Assembly: GCF_003048255.1 (NCBI RefSeq)
Contig: NZ_CP028487.1
Span: 2,418,001 to 2,482,000, forward strand
Length of the DNA: 64,000 bases
Source: Yersinia massiliensis
Lineage (GTDB): Bacteria > Pseudomonadota > Gammaproteobacteria > Enterobacterales > Enterobacteriaceae
Direction of reading: 5' to 3'
Positions 1-9,700 of this stretch are shown one piece after another. Position numbers and translations under genes: made by a program. The notes beneath the pieces are model-generated. The model saw nothing but the letters and a program-made list of their open reading frames with translations, was not told the origin of the DNA and did not search any database. Every line of letters starts with the position of its first letter. Within the stretch, counting starts at the first letter, position 1.

Positions 1-36
1 CGATAAAATCGTTACCCTTACAGAGTTACAGGTCAT
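1..36 (-). CDS. 5' end of a gene running off the left edge, possibly the ATPase of the ABC operon
   Basis: An ATG at 36 (minus strand) is preceded by AGGTG with a 6-nt spacer and lies 18 nt past the stop of the upstream permease gene. Only 12 codons are visible (MTCNSVRVTILS). The operon to the right encodes a binding protein and two permeases but no ATP-binding subunit, so this is the expected place for it. That identity is inference from position; the visible residues carry no diagnostic motif. Confidence 0.3.
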   Translation of the reverse strand, partial: MTCNSVRVTILS

Positions 37-54
37 TAAACGCACCTGAAAAAC

Positions 55-777
55 TTAATCATGGCGGGCAAAGGCGAGCCAACGCCGTTCTGCCCGCGAA
101 AATAAAAAGATCAGCATAAAAGTACACAATAGATAAAGCGCGGCTGCCATCAAAAAGGGGATAAACGGTGAATAGGTTGAGGCGTAAAAAGCCCTCGCTA
201 CACCAGTGATATCCAGTAACGTCACCGTACTCGCAAGAGACGTGGCATGTAGCAAAAATACCATTTCGTTATTGAGTGCCGGGATACCGCGCCGCAGCGT
301 TGCGGGTAGCACTAAACGCCGAATAATCTGCCATTGGCTCATGCCAAACGCTTCACCCGCTACCCATTCTTGGCGCGGGAAAGTGATCATCATGCCCGCC
401 AATAACTCAGCGACGTACGCACTGGTATTCAGCACCAGTGCTAAAGTGGCACAAAAAGTGGCATCGCGGAACAATAGCCAGAAAGGTTGATCATCCTGCC
501 AGCCCAGTTGCACGATATCAAATTGGGATAGGCCATAATAAATCAGCATCAGTTGCAGGTAGAGCGGCGTACTGCGAAAAAAATAGGTGAAGCTGCGAAT
601 AAGCCATGCCAGTGGTCGAGGGCCAAATGCCTGCCCGACCGCCATCAGTAATGCAAGCAACATACCCGGCACCACTGACAATAAAAACAGTTTGGCGGTC
701 ATTGCCAGACCCGTCGTCTCAGAACCATCGCTATACAAAAAAGTCGGGACAGCTTCCAGTATGGTTTGTAGGTTCAT
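55..777 (-). CDS. Polar amino-acid ABC transporter permease (HisM/ArtM type)
   Basis: 240-residue inner-membrane permease of the His/Glu/Gln/Arg/opine family (HisM/ArtM-like). Hydrophobic segments occur near residues 25-48, 60-82, 105-125 and 205-228. The EAA loop that contacts the ATPase is seen around residues 140-165 (core AGEAFGMSQWQIIRRLVLP). It should pair with the permease encoded just upstream to form the transmembrane channel. Its start codon shares a base with the stop of that gene at 777, so the two are probably translationally coupled. The substrate cannot be read from the permease; the neighbouring DDAH-type enzyme suggests arginine or a modified arginine. Confidence 0.85.
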   Translation of the reverse strand: MNLQTILEAVPTFLYSDGSETTGLAMTAKLFLLSVVPGMLLALLMAVGQAFGPRPLAWLIRSFTYFFRSTPLYLQLMLIYYGLSQFDIVQLGWQDDQPFWLLFRDATFCATLALVLNTSAYVAELLAGMMITFPRQEWVAGEAFGMSQWQIIRRLVLPATLRRGIPALNNEMVFLLHATSLASTVTLLDITGVARAFYASTYSPFIPFLMAAALYLLCTFMLIFLFSRAERRWLAFARHD

Positions 778-1469
778 TAGCGCGCCCTCGCCGCAGTTGA
801 GGTTGAAAGCGCATAGCGCCGAGCAAGGAGGCTAAAACCCCAACTAGAAAGCGCAGTAATGACCATATAGATAAGCGCCACCAAGAAGTAGAACAAGAAC
901 GGTTTTTGTGTCGCTCGCCCCGCCTGCTCAGCCAACCACACCATATCTTCCAAACCGAGAATGGAGATCAGTGCCGACGCCTTCATTAATCCTAGCCAGT
1001 TATTATTGATACCCGGAATCGCAAAGCTGAGCATTTGCGGCAACATAATGCGCCTGAACACTTGCCCTGGGCGCATACCATAAGCCACCGCAGCTTCAAG
1101 CTGCCCACGATCCACCGTTTGAAACGCCCCGCGGAAGGTTTCGGTGTAGTACGCGCCGAACACAATACCAATCGCCAATACCCCAGAGATAAAAGTATTG
1201 AAGCGAACGGGTCCCAGCCCCAATAAGCTAAGGAATCCGTTCACCAACATTTCACCGCCAAAGAACAACAGCAACATGATGACCAGTTCAGGAATACCCC
1301 GTACTAACGTGGTGTAACCTGTCGATATCCAACGCAGCCAGCGTGGGCCAAAGAGCTTAATGACCGCATTAATCAGCCCCAAGGTGAGCGCCACCAATAA
1401 TGAAAGTAGCATCACACACAGCGATAATCCTGCCCCATGGGCCAGTAATGGCAAATACTCTACAACCAT
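777..1469 (-). CDS. Polar amino-acid ABC transporter permease (HisQ/ArtQ type)
   Basis: 230-residue permease of the HisQ/ArtQ type and partner of the permease downstream. The EAA loop is visible around residues 124-146 (AAVAYGMRPGQVFRRIMLPQ). The reading frame is open 10 codons further upstream, but ATG at 1469 is preferred: GGAGG lies 6 nt before it, and the protein then begins directly with a periplasmic segment followed by the first membrane helix, as in the family. It is separated from the binding-protein gene by 147 bp that contain a 17-bp tandem repeat. Such gaps after binding-protein genes often accompany lower permease expression; that is inference here. Confidence 0.85.
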   Translation of the reverse strand: MVVEYLPLLAHGAGLSLCVMLLSLLVALTLGLINAVIKLFGPRWLRWISTGYTTLVRGIPELVIMLLLFFGGEMLVNGFLSLLGLGPVRFNTFISGVLAIGIVFGAYYTETFRGAFQTVDRGQLEAAVAYGMRPGQVFRRIMLPQMLSFAIPGINNNWLGLMKASALISILGLEDMVWLAEQAGRATQKPFLFYFLVALIYMVITALSSWGFSLLARRYALSTSTAARAR

Positions 1470-1530
1470 TATCGGCCTCCCGCCGCTGACAAATTGCATC
1501 TGGACAAATCAGCGCCCATCCAGCTGTTTT

Positions 1531-1581
1531 TGAATAACAATGCTTTATGAATAACACTGCTTTTTGGATAACAATGTTAAT
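1531..1581. repeat. Three tandem imperfect 17-bp repeats between binding-protein and permease genes
   Basis: Three adjacent units of exactly 17 bp start at 1531, 1548 and 1565. They share the core GAATAACAATGCTTT or close variants. They lie in the transcribed spacer of the ABC operon. No hairpin or U-run typical of an attenuator was found in the same spacer. Confidence 0.8.
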
Positions 1582-1616
1582 TTTGACAAGCCATTAAAAT
1601 CAGATGGTCATCAAAC

Positions 1617-2405
1617 TCAGTTGCCGTAAATATCGAAACTGAAATATTTCTTCTGAATGGCATCATAGGTGCCATCAGCACGGATAGCCTTGATTGCACC
1701 ATTCAATGCATCACGTAATGCAGGGTTGTCTTTACCTACTGCGATTCCGACATCAGATGAGATGGTTTCGTCTTGGATAACGGGGCCAGCAAACGCAAAT
1801 TTTTGCCCGCGCGGTGTATCGATAAAGCTGCTAGCGGCTTGAATATTATCTTGCAGCGAGGCATTAATACGCCCAGACAGGAGATCTAAGTAAACGTTAT
1901 CCTGATTGGCATAGGAGACAATTTTCACCCCTTGCCCGCCCCAATGTTTTTTAGCATAGGTTTCGTGAATCGAACCTGTTTGCACGCCGACAGTTTTGCC
2001 TTTCAGGCTCGCGGCGTCTGGCAACAACGGGCTGCCTTTACGCGCGACTAATTGGGCTGAACTGCGATAATAGCGATCAGTAAAATCGACTTCTTTTTTA
2101 CGTTCATCCGTGATGCTAAGAGACGCAATAATCGCATCGAACTTTTTAGCGTTAAGCGCGGCAATCATGCTTTCGAACGGTTGCTTCACAAATACACATT
2201 TAGCATGCAAATTGTCACACAATGCATTGGCGATATCGATATCAAAACCTGTTATTTCGCCGTTAGGTGAAAGCACGTCAAAAGGTGGATACCCGCCGTC
2301 CACACCAAAACTGATCGTCTCAATCGTTTGAGCTGCAACTGGGGTAGAAAGCATCGGAGCAGAAAGTATCAGGCCAGTAAACAATGCAACTAATGTCTTT
2401 TTCAT
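1617..2405 (-). CDS. Periplasmic polar amino-acid-binding protein of an ABC importer
   Basis: 262-residue solute-binding protein (SBP_bac_3 family, like ArtJ/HisJ/ArgT). A signal peptide ends near residue 25 (TPVAAQ). The mature part begins with ISFGVDGGYPPFD, the usual first strand and ligand loop, followed by GEITGFDIDIANALC and the FDAIIASLSIT segment, both family hallmarks. It delivers substrate to the two permeases encoded downstream. It lies 44 bp after the DDAH-like gene, so all four genes likely form one transcript. Arginine-like ligands are the best guess from context; glutamine-, lysine- or histidine-type ligands are possible. Confidence 0.88.
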   Translation of the reverse strand: MKKTLVALFTGLILSAPMLSTPVAAQTIETISFGVDGGYPPFDVLSPNGEITGFDIDIANALCDNLHAKCVFVKQPFESMIAALNAKKFDAIIASLSITDERKKEVDFTDRYYRSSAQLVARKGSPLLPDAASLKGKTVGVQTGSIHETYAKKHWGGQGVKIVSYANQDNVYLDLLSGRINASLQDNIQAASSFIDTPRGQKFAFAGPVIQDETISSDVGIAVGKDNPALRDALNGAIKAIRADGTYDAIQKKYFSFDIYGN

Positions 2406-2449
2406 GATTAAAATCCCGGTGTTGGCAAGTCGTTATAAGCGATAAGTCA

Positions 2450-3208
2450 TTAGAAACGAAGTGAGAGGCAGGTCAAGCCGCCATCCATTTTTTTAAACTC
2501 ACTGGTATTGAGCTGGATGATTGGCATCCCCAGTTTTTCAATTTGTGCCAAGGTGTAAGGATAACCCTGCGGCGTAATTAACGTATCGTTAATCCATAAA
2601 GTATTACCAGCATAGGATTCCGCTTCAGGGATAACAATGGTATCAAACGCAGCAAATGCAGGATGATGCTGGTAATCCTCCGTCAGCAGTAACGTGTTGC
2701 GGCCCACGTAGTTAACAATCGACTTAAGGTGCAGTCCCGCACTGACTTCAATATCGGTGACACTGTAACCATATTGCTGAACTGCACCCGTGAATTCAGT
2801 AATCCCGACCTGATCAGTCCGCGAGGTCAGCCCGATGAAGAATTGTTTACCCACTAACAAAACATCGCCGCCATCAAGATGCCCTTTATTGCTCATCCGA
2901 AAAACAGGTCGATCAGTAAAGAGTGGTTCGATGGTATCCACCTCCCCTTGGCGACTTGGCGCGCCTGGGTGTGTTATCACCGCTAACTCCGGCATCACTA
3001 CCGCAGTATCTTCAACAAAATGCGCATCAGGATAAGCAGGAGCTGCAGGTAAAATAGTCACTTTCAATCCCAGTCGCAGCAACGTGTCCACATAGGCTAG
3101 AAACTGTTGTCCCGTGGCCGCAACATCAGGTGCACCTAATTTGGACGTTGTCTGACCGTGACCACAAGTGTCTGCTGGGAGTCTGGCAATGGCTTGAGTA
3201 AAGTGCAT
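2450..3208 (-). CDS. Dimethylarginine dimethylaminohydrolase (DDAH)-family amidinohydrolase
   Basis: 252-residue enzyme of the DDAH/arginine deiminase superfamily, which hydrolyses methylated arginine to citrulline plus methylamines. Seen in the sequence: the FVEDTAVV acidic motif near residues 64-71, HLDGGDVL near 108-115, a candidate catalytic His in GLHLKS near 159-163, and the C-terminal nucleophile region DGGLTCLSL near residues 243-251. Its length matches bacterial DDAH. It is the first gene of an operon with an arginine-type ABC importer, pointing to uptake and breakdown of arginine or methylarginine. Arginine deiminases are much longer (about 400 residues), so that alternative is unlikely. 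Exact substrate is inferred. Confidence 0.85.
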   Translation of the reverse strand: MHFTQAIARLPADTCGHGQTTSKLGAPDVAATGQQFLAYVDTLLRLGLKVTILPAAPAYPDAHFVEDTAVVMPELAVITHPGAPSRQGEVDTIEPLFTDRPVFRMSNKGHLDGGDVLLVGKQFFIGLTSRTDQVGITEFTGAVQQYGYSVTDIEVSAGLHLKSIVNYVGRNTLLLTEDYQHHPAFAAFDTIVIPEAESYAGNTLWINDTLITPQGYPYTLAQIEKLGMPIIQLNTSEFKKMDGGLTCLSLRF

Positions 3209-3300
3209 AGCGGATTCTCTTGATTAAATGGGAGCAAAGTCGTTGATCTGATTATTAAACAGATACTGTCTCCAATCAGGTTGAAACTAGCTATCATCGC

Positions 3301-3319
3301 TATACATTTGCGCTGTATA
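3301..3319. promoter_or_regulatory. Inverted repeat upstream of the DDAH/ABC operon
   Basis: TATACA (3301-3306) and TGTATA (3314-3319) form a perfect 6-bp inverted repeat with a 7-bp centre, about 95 bp upstream of the DDAH start and also upstream of the micro-lipoprotein gene. The symmetry would suit a dimeric regulator. It does not match the ArgR box. The call rests on symmetry and position only. Confidence 0.25.
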
Positions 3320-3393
3320 TGAGTTCGATGGCGACCTATTCCGCTGTTGAGATATAATGAGTTATCTAATGTATGATCCGCGAAGGATGCTAA

Positions 3394-3522
3394 ATGAAGA
3401 GTTTACTGACAGTGATGATTGCACTGCTCTTAATCAGCTGTGCCAATACCGGTCATGTCGGCGTGAGTGGTGGCTCGGGAGGAATATCTTCGATCAGTAT
3501 CGGTACCGGTGTTCGACGTTAA
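3394..3522 (+). CDS. Small predicted lipoprotein, 42 residues
   Basis: A 42-codon gene too short for most gene callers. ATG at 3394 follows GAAGGA with an 8-nt spacer. The product has a Lys near its N-terminus, a hydrophobic core (LLTVMIALLLI) and a lipobox ending LISC at Cys16, then a 26-residue Gly/Ser/Ile-rich tail (VGVSGGSGGISSISIGTG) and ends RR. The layout is typical of enterobacterial micro-lipoproteins. An 11-bp hairpin follows 14 nt after the stop. Function unknown. It lies divergent from the DDAH operon and convergent with amn. Confidence 0.7.
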   Translation: MKSLLTVMIALLLISCANTGHVGVSGGSGGISSISIGTGVRR

Positions 3523-3535
3523 ATCATTTTTATTT

Positions 3536-3568
3536 GCTTCCCTCTTTTTAACTATATAAGAGGGAAGC
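3536..3568. terminator. Hairpin between the small lipoprotein gene and amn
   Basis: GCTTCCCTCTT (3536-3546) pairs perfectly with AAGAGGGAAGC (3558-3568), an 11-bp stem with an 11-nt loop. It sits between convergent genes. No long U-run follows on either strand, so its use as a factor-independent terminator is uncertain. Confidence 0.5.
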
Positions 3569-3622
3569 CTCTAAAAAACCTGCTCACGGGTTATCGCCAT
3601 TTATTGCGGCGGTCAGTTCTTA

Positions 3623-5083
3623 TTAGCGGAATGGTGGTTCGTTGAAGGTCCGTAATTTACGTGAATGTAATTGATCACCTTCTGCGCGCAGTAAATCTAT
3701 GGCTCGAATCCCTATCTGCAAATGCTCTGAAATTGCCCCCTCATAGAAGTGATTGGCCTGACCCGGTAATTTAATCTCACCGTGTAAGGGCTTATCTGAA
3801 ACACAAAGTAACGTGCCATAAGGTACACGGAAGCGATAACCTTGTGCCGCAATAGTCGCACTCTCCATATCCACAGCCACTGCACGACTGAGGCTGAAAC
3901 GCAGCGCCGAAGCAGAAAAACGCAGTTCCCAGTTACGATCGTCTGAGGTCACCACTGTACCGGTACGAAGCCGCTGTTTTACCTCAACGCCCGGCATACC
4001 ACTCACTGCTTTGGTGGCATCGTATAGTGCCCGCTGAACCTCGGCGATACTTGGAATGGGGATATCCGGCGGTAATACTGCATCAAGTACATGGTCGTCA
4101 CGTAAATAGGCATGCGCCAGAACATAATCACCGATCGCCTGACTTTCTCGCAAACCACCACAATGCCCGATCATTAGCCAAGCGTGCGGCCGTAATACCG
4201 CCAAATGATCACAAATAGTTTTGGCATTGGATGGACCTACACCAATATTCACTAAAGTGATGCCATGCCCGCTTTCAGCGATTAAGTGATAGGCGGGCAT
4301 TTGATGTTTCTTCCAAGCTAAATCCGAAGTGGTTCTTTCCGGATCGGCCGTTTCCGCCGTAATGTAGCTGCCACCGGCACAGGATAGCGCGATATAAGGG
4401 CTAGTTGGGTCCAGAATTTGCTCGCAAGCCCAACTGACAAACTCATCAACGTAACGGCTATAATTGGTAAAAAGAATATAGGGTTGAATATGTTCTGCCG
4501 GCGTACCGGTATAGTGTTTCAGACGCGCCAGTGAAAAATCAGTGCGCAGCGCATCAAAATGCGATAACGGGAAATCCGCTGAGGCAGTATCTATTCCGTC
4601 AGTGATACCATCGCCTATTTTCGCCAGATCAGTGGTTGGGAAATGCTGTGCAAGCCCCGCCGTCATCGAGCGATCCAGAATCAGGTCGGAACCATCAATA
4701 ACAAAAGGATATGGCATTTCTTGTTGTGACGGTGTCACTTCAAATACGGCACCATACTCAGTTTCTAGCAGAGACAGCTGCTCTGTCAGGTATTCGCGGA
4801 ACAGCGCTGGCCGCGTGATAGTGGTGCTGTATTGACCCGTACGCGAGAAACGCCCATAAGCACGAGTACGTTGGTGGTCACGGAACCGACCATCCCAACT
4901 CACACTCAATTGGGGATATGAGAATAACCCCTTAGCCCGCTCCCCCACATCCGGCAAAGAACCGTCGCGAATAAATGCACTGATCGCATCACGTAATGCT
5001 GCCAGTGCAGAGTCGTATAACGTCTCCAGCCGATCAATCGCCTCGGTTGCTGAGAGATAAGTTGTCGCTTGTGATTGATTCAA
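3623..5083 (-). CDS. amn: AMP nucleosidase
   Basis: 486-residue AMP nucleosidase, which splits AMP into adenine and ribose 5-phosphate and helps set adenylate levels. E. coli Amn is 484 residues. The N-terminal regulatory domain spans about residues 1-180. The C-terminal nucleoside-phosphorylase-like catalytic domain includes VNIGVGPSNAKT near residues 276-287, WLMIGHCGGLR near 298-308 and VDMESATIAAQGYRF near 405-420, the expected purine and ribose-binding segments. The start ATG follows an AAGGAG-like element with a short spacer. In E. coli amn belongs to the Pho regulon; only one good half-site (CTGTCAT, 5166-5172, minus strand) is seen upstream here. Confidence 0.95.
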   Translation of the reverse strand: MNQSQATTYLSATEAIDRLETLYDSALAALRDAISAFIRDGSLPDVGERAKGLFSYPQLSVSWDGRFRDHQRTRAYGRFSRTGQYSTTITRPALFREYLTEQLSLLETEYGAVFEVTPSQQEMPYPFVIDGSDLILDRSMTAGLAQHFPTTDLAKIGDGITDGIDTASADFPLSHFDALRTDFSLARLKHYTGTPAEHIQPYILFTNYSRYVDEFVSWACEQILDPTSPYIALSCAGGSYITAETADPERTTSDLAWKKHQMPAYHLIAESGHGITLVNIGVGPSNAKTICDHLAVLRPHAWLMIGHCGGLRESQAIGDYVLAHAYLRDDHVLDAVLPPDIPIPSIAEVQRALYDATKAVSGMPGVEVKQRLRTGTVVTSDDRNWELRFSASALRFSLSRAVAVDMESATIAAQGYRFRVPYGTLLCVSDKPLHGEIKLPGQANHFYEGAISEHLQIGIRAIDLLRAEGDQLHSRKLRTFNEPPFR

Positions 5084-5334
5084 AATAACTCCTTTTATTA
5101 CGCCAAAGCCGTGTGACTAAATTTCTCAATGAGTCGCTTCGCCAGAATCATCATGCATTAAAAATATGACAGTGCCACCGCGAATTGTTTTTTAAATTAA
5201 CTGTTTTCGACAAACAAGGTGCCATTTTGCCACTTATTCCGGCGTTTGATTCCGCTTCTCAACACTAAAGTATAGGTTGTCGCAGATAACACATTATTTT
5301 CTGCCTTGGGATTCATTACAAAGGTCTTTTTTGC

Positions 5335-6726
5335 GTGGCGAAATCATTTTTACGCAGTGGTAGTTTGGACGATCTGCTAGCGTTGGGCGAAAACGGGCAA
5401 CCGGTTTATGCATCAGCACTTCAGATCAGAGAGGCATTACGCCTTAAAAAACAGCAGCATATCGCTGATTGCTTAGCCATTCCTCAGGTCAATGAGCAAG
5501 GCGACCGCATTGATTGGTATGCCCCTGCGGAGGGCAAAGTCACCTCGTGGATGGCGGCCAGTCACGCTGAGCGTAAAGCAGCGATAAAGCAGTTGTCCGT
5601 GTGCCTGTCGAGCATGAGCGACTTGTGTCAGCGTGCGCAAAAATCAGATAAGGCCGCTCAACGACTCTTCGGTGTCCTGCTCGCGAAAACCTTGCAATTT
5701 CCGGATCAAAGCTACGTCTATTTAGTGGCGGGTAAACCTGTCGTGACGTTCTGGGGCTTTATTAGCCAAGATAAAAAAATGCGCGCTGACCCGCTAGATT
5801 GTCTCCGTCAGACGGCTGAGATTACCGAGCCACCGATCACCACCCTGAGTGCCGCGCCAATTACCCCTATTGCCCCGCCGGTTAGCCCTGCCGCCGAATT
5901 ACCGCCTGAGCTTGAAGCGCCACCGGCTCCGCCGCTCGAGGTTGTTGTGCCACCAATACCGACCGTTGAACCCATCAAAAAAACCATTAATTGGTTGCGA
6001 TTCAGTTGGGCGTTACCCGTGGTGGCGTTAATCATCGCATTGATCGTGCAGTTCAGTGGGGGAATGACAGATAAACCCTCTGCTGTCCCAGAGGCTAATG
6101 CAGCGGTCATTGAGGATACAGTTACTGACGATAAAGTAACTGACGATAAGCCGGCTGAAGATAAAACAGCCCCTACCGTTTTGCAAACGCCTGCAACCCC
6201 GTCAATTAATCTGGCACAACCAGAAGTCAAGACTCCACAGCCTTTAGCGGAGCCAACACTTCCATTGGGTCATGCCACTGTTATCCCTGCACCTATCGTT
6301 GTTGAACCCGCTAGCGCGCCAGTTGCCAACGCCACTGAAAATAAAAATGAACTGATACTGCCTTTCGACGCGGTCAAAGTGGGATCGACGGCGTTCCTTA
6401 ACGGTAACTGGCGTGTCAGCCCAGAGATTAAAGCTGCCCATACGGGGAAAGCGCCCAGTCTGAGATATCAGATTAAAAATGGCAAAGGTACGGTAAGAAT
6501 CACCCACGGCGATAATGTCACCTGCCGTGCAAACATCACGGCCGGACTGATGAAGTCAGGTAACTTGGTGATCAATAGCCGCTACAGGGCGCAGTGCAGC
6601 GATGGCTCTAAATATCAAATCCCCGAGATCGTCTGTAAACAAGGTGTCAGCGGCGTTGCCGATTGCAAAGGCAAATATGACGCTAATACGACTCTTCCAA
6701 TGACGATGAAGCGTGAGACTAAATAA
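5335..6726 (+). CDS. srfA: SrfA-family protein with one membrane span
   Basis: 463-residue first gene of a srfABC operon, recognised by its N-terminal region (AKSFLRSGSLDDLLALG) and by gene order. Layout: an N-terminal domain of about 150 residues, a Pro/Ala/Glu-rich linker at about 160-215, one membrane helix at about 222-243 (ALPVVALIIALIVQF), a second Asp/Lys/Pro-rich linker with DDK repeats at about 255-345, and a C-terminal domain at about 350-463 with three or four Cys residues. The topology suggests a cytoplasmic N-domain and a periplasmic C-domain. It starts at GTG 5335; an AAGG lies rather far upstream. The name comes from Salmonella, where srf genes were reported as SsrAB-activated. 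Molecular function is not established. Confidence 0.82.
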   Translation: MAKSFLRSGSLDDLLALGENGQPVYASALQIREALRLKKQQHIADCLAIPQVNEQGDRIDWYAPAEGKVTSWMAASHAERKAAIKQLSVCLSSMSDLCQRAQKSDKAAQRLFGVLLAKTLQFPDQSYVYLVAGKPVVTFWGFISQDKKMRADPLDCLRQTAEITEPPITTLSAAPITPIAPPVSPAAELPPELEAPPAPPLEVVVPPIPTVEPIKKTINWLRFSWALPVVALIIALIVQFSGGMTDKPSAVPEANAAVIEDTVTDDKVTDDKPAEDKTAPTVLQTPATPSINLAQPEVKTPQPLAEPTLPLGHATVIPAPIVVEPASAPVANATENKNELILPFDAVKVGSTAFLNGNWRVSPEIKAAHTGKAPSLRYQIKNGKGTVRITHGDNVTCRANITAGLMKSGNLVINSRYRAQCSDGSKYQIPEIVCKQGVSGVADCKGKYDANTTLPMTMKRETK

Positions 6727-6730
6727 TATT

Positions 6731-9700
6731 ATGCTGGCTACGATCACCGACTATAAACAGAAAATCACGCTTATTCAGAATAGTGGTATCCAGTTTCTGG
6801 ACTTCGCGTTTAAACCTCAATTTGAAATTGAACGACAGAATAAATTTGTGCGTAAGAGTGCTAACGGCCCACTGTTACGCCTGAATTACCATGAAGAAAA
6901 CGGAAAGTATGCGTTGATAGTGCCGGGTGCAGCCCCTGAGATTGTGAAACCTGAATTTGGTTTTCCGCTGGAACAATCACTCAAATTGTTGAATAAAATT
7001 TGGCTCCCGCTACCCTTTTTACGTTTCAATCCACCGCGCAATTTTATTGCTGGGCCTGATAACTGGGCCAGAGTACAAATTTTAGTTTTAGATACGCCGG
7101 ATCAGGATGGCAATACATTACGTATCACGCTGGCTTTTGACACTAAAACCTATCCTGAAGGCCACGCCAATGAACCTTTAGCCCCAAATGAAAACGACAT
7201 CAAAACCGGTCTGAGTTTTGCGCTCGCCTACCAAAATGAAGAGCTAGCCGAGTTCCTCGATTTGACGTGGGTAGATGGCTGGCTAAGGGAAGTGTTCACA
7301 CAGCAGGCGTCTGAACAAGAAGCGCGGACAGCCCGCCATATCAGCACTTCACTGCGTGAATTTGAATATCAAGCACACTATCTTAACTTGCTGGAATTGC
7401 TGGGTAGCCAGATTGGGATACCTGAAATCAAAATCAATACCAGCACCTTGCAAGAGCCGGTAGTGAATGTCGATTTGATTCTTGATGTAGGCAATTCCCA
7501 CACCTGTGGCATTTTGGTTGAAGATCATGCCGATGAAAGCAACGGGCTAAAACAGACTTACGAATTACAAATTCGAGATTTGAGTGAGCCTCATTTTTTG
7601 TATAACGAGCTGTTTGAAAGCCGCATGGAATTTGCTCAAGCAAAATTTGGTAAACCGAATTACTCGGTTGAAAGTGGTCGCGATGAGGCTTTTATTTGGC
7701 CATCGATCACTCGTGTCGGCCGTGAAGCTAACCGTATGGCACTACACCGCTTAGGGACTGAAGGGTCCACTGGGATCTCCGGTCCTCGCCGTTACTTATG
7801 GGATGAAGAAACCTATGCCCCCGGTTGGCGCTTCAATGAAACACAAACTGCGCAAACACTGGAGCCACCTGCGACCGCGCTTCCGCTCACCCATTTGGTG
7901 AATGATGATGGTCAACCGCTGTACAGTATGCCGGTGGACGAGCGGCTACCCGTGTTTTCACCTCATTATAGCCGCAGCTCATTGATGACATTTATGCTGT
8001 CAGAGCTGTTAGCGCAAGCACTGATGCAAATCAACAGTGCTGCGCAACGTTCGAAAATGACCCATGCCAATGCGCCGCGGCAATTACGCGCCATCATTCT
8101 GACACTCCCGTCTGCCATGCCCAAACCTGAGCGCGAGATTTTCAGACACCGGATGAATGAAGCTATCGCCTTAGTCTGGAAAGCCATGGGCTGGCATCCT
8201 GCAGATGATAATTTTGTATCTGAGGCTGATCGCGCCAAAAGCCAAATACCCGTGCCCGATGTGCAAATGGAGTGGGACGAAGCCACTTGTGGCCAGATGG
8301 TCTATTTATACAACGAAACGCAGGTTAACTTTGGCGGCCGCACCGCCGCCTTTTTTGCCAGTATGGCACGACCGGACAAGCAGCTTGATGCAGGGGAAGT
8401 GGCAGGGAAAACCTTGCGTATCGCCTCAATTGATATTGGAGGCGGCACAACAGATCTCGCGATTACGCAGTATTGGCTGGATGATGGCATGGGGAATAAT
8501 GTCAAAATTAGCCCGCGATTGTTGTTCCGCGAAGGATTCAAAGTTGCGGGCGACGACATATTGCTCGATGTCATCCAGCTTTACATCCTGCCAGCCCTTC
8601 AGGCGCGGTTGAAGAAAGCCTCAGTCGCAGATAGCAATGGGTTAATGGATAAGTTATTCGGCAATGACGGCAGAATGGATGGGCAATCAACGCTGCGCCA
8701 GCAAGCAACATTACAAATATTTATGCCAGTAGGAAGAGCGATTCTAGAAGCCTATGAAAGATTTGACCCGCTGGACACCAGTGCTGAAATTGATGCCAGT
8801 TTTGGTGAGTTATTGACGCAGCGCCCAACACAGAAAGTGCTGGATTACATCAACAGCGAAGTTCAGCGAGAGTTACCTACCGAGGTTAGCGAATTTGATA
8901 TTTTGCAGGTGCCATTGGTGCTGAAGCTGAGCAAACTGCATGGCGAATTCTTGTCTCACCGGATGAGCATCACACAGAATCTGCGGTCATTATCTGAGGT
9001 TGTGTCACTTTATGCTTGCGATGTGCTGTTGTTAACTGGCCGCCCTTCGCGCTTTCCTGGCATTCAGGCACTATTTCGCCATCTGCAACCGTTGCCAAAT
9101 AACCGTATCCTCTCGCTAGATGGCTATCACACCAATGACTGGTATCCATTTAACAAACATGGCCGTATTGATAACCCTAAATCCACGGCCGCAGTGGGTG
9201 CGATGCTCTGTTTACTGGCACTCGATTTGCGTTTAGCGGGGTTTTACTTTAAAGCGGGCGATTTTCAGCCTTACTCCACCATTCGCTATCTGGGGATGAT
9301 CGACTGTCGCCATACGCTGACAGAAGAGAATGTTTACTATCGTGATATCGATCTGGATAGTAATAGCTTCGCTTTGCCCACCGAGGCGCGTTTTCAATTG
9401 AGGGGTGCGGCATGTCTTGGCTTCCGCCAGCTAGATAATGACCGCTGGCCTGCTTCACCACTTTATACCCTATCCATCGTTGATCCGGAGTTAGCACGCA
9501 AAGTCGCTGGCGACAGTGTATTGCACATAAAGCTAAAGCTGGTGAAAGGCGATAGCCATGTCGCGAACAAACACAGTGAGAATGGGCCAGAACGTTTCGA
9601 AATAGCCGATGCGGTACTGCTAGATGGCAGCCGTGTACCGCTGCACCATCTGCGCCTCAAGCTAAACACACTCGCCAGTAATGGCTCTGGATCAACCCAT

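Noticed and set aside
2..49. Plus-strand 3' end of a gene (15 codons then TGA)
   Set aside because: The visible stretch is too short to judge and a minus-strand gene start with a good ribosome site overlaps it, which fits the operon better.
5155..5175. Pho box upstream of amn
   Set aside because: Only the first half (CTGTCAT on the minus strand) matches; the second heptamer is poor, so it is not called as a site.
5808..6230. 140-codon minus-strand frame within srfA
   Set aside because: It mirrors the Pro/Ala-rich linker of srfA; the Ser/Thr/Ala/Gly-rich translation is typical of an antisense shadow.
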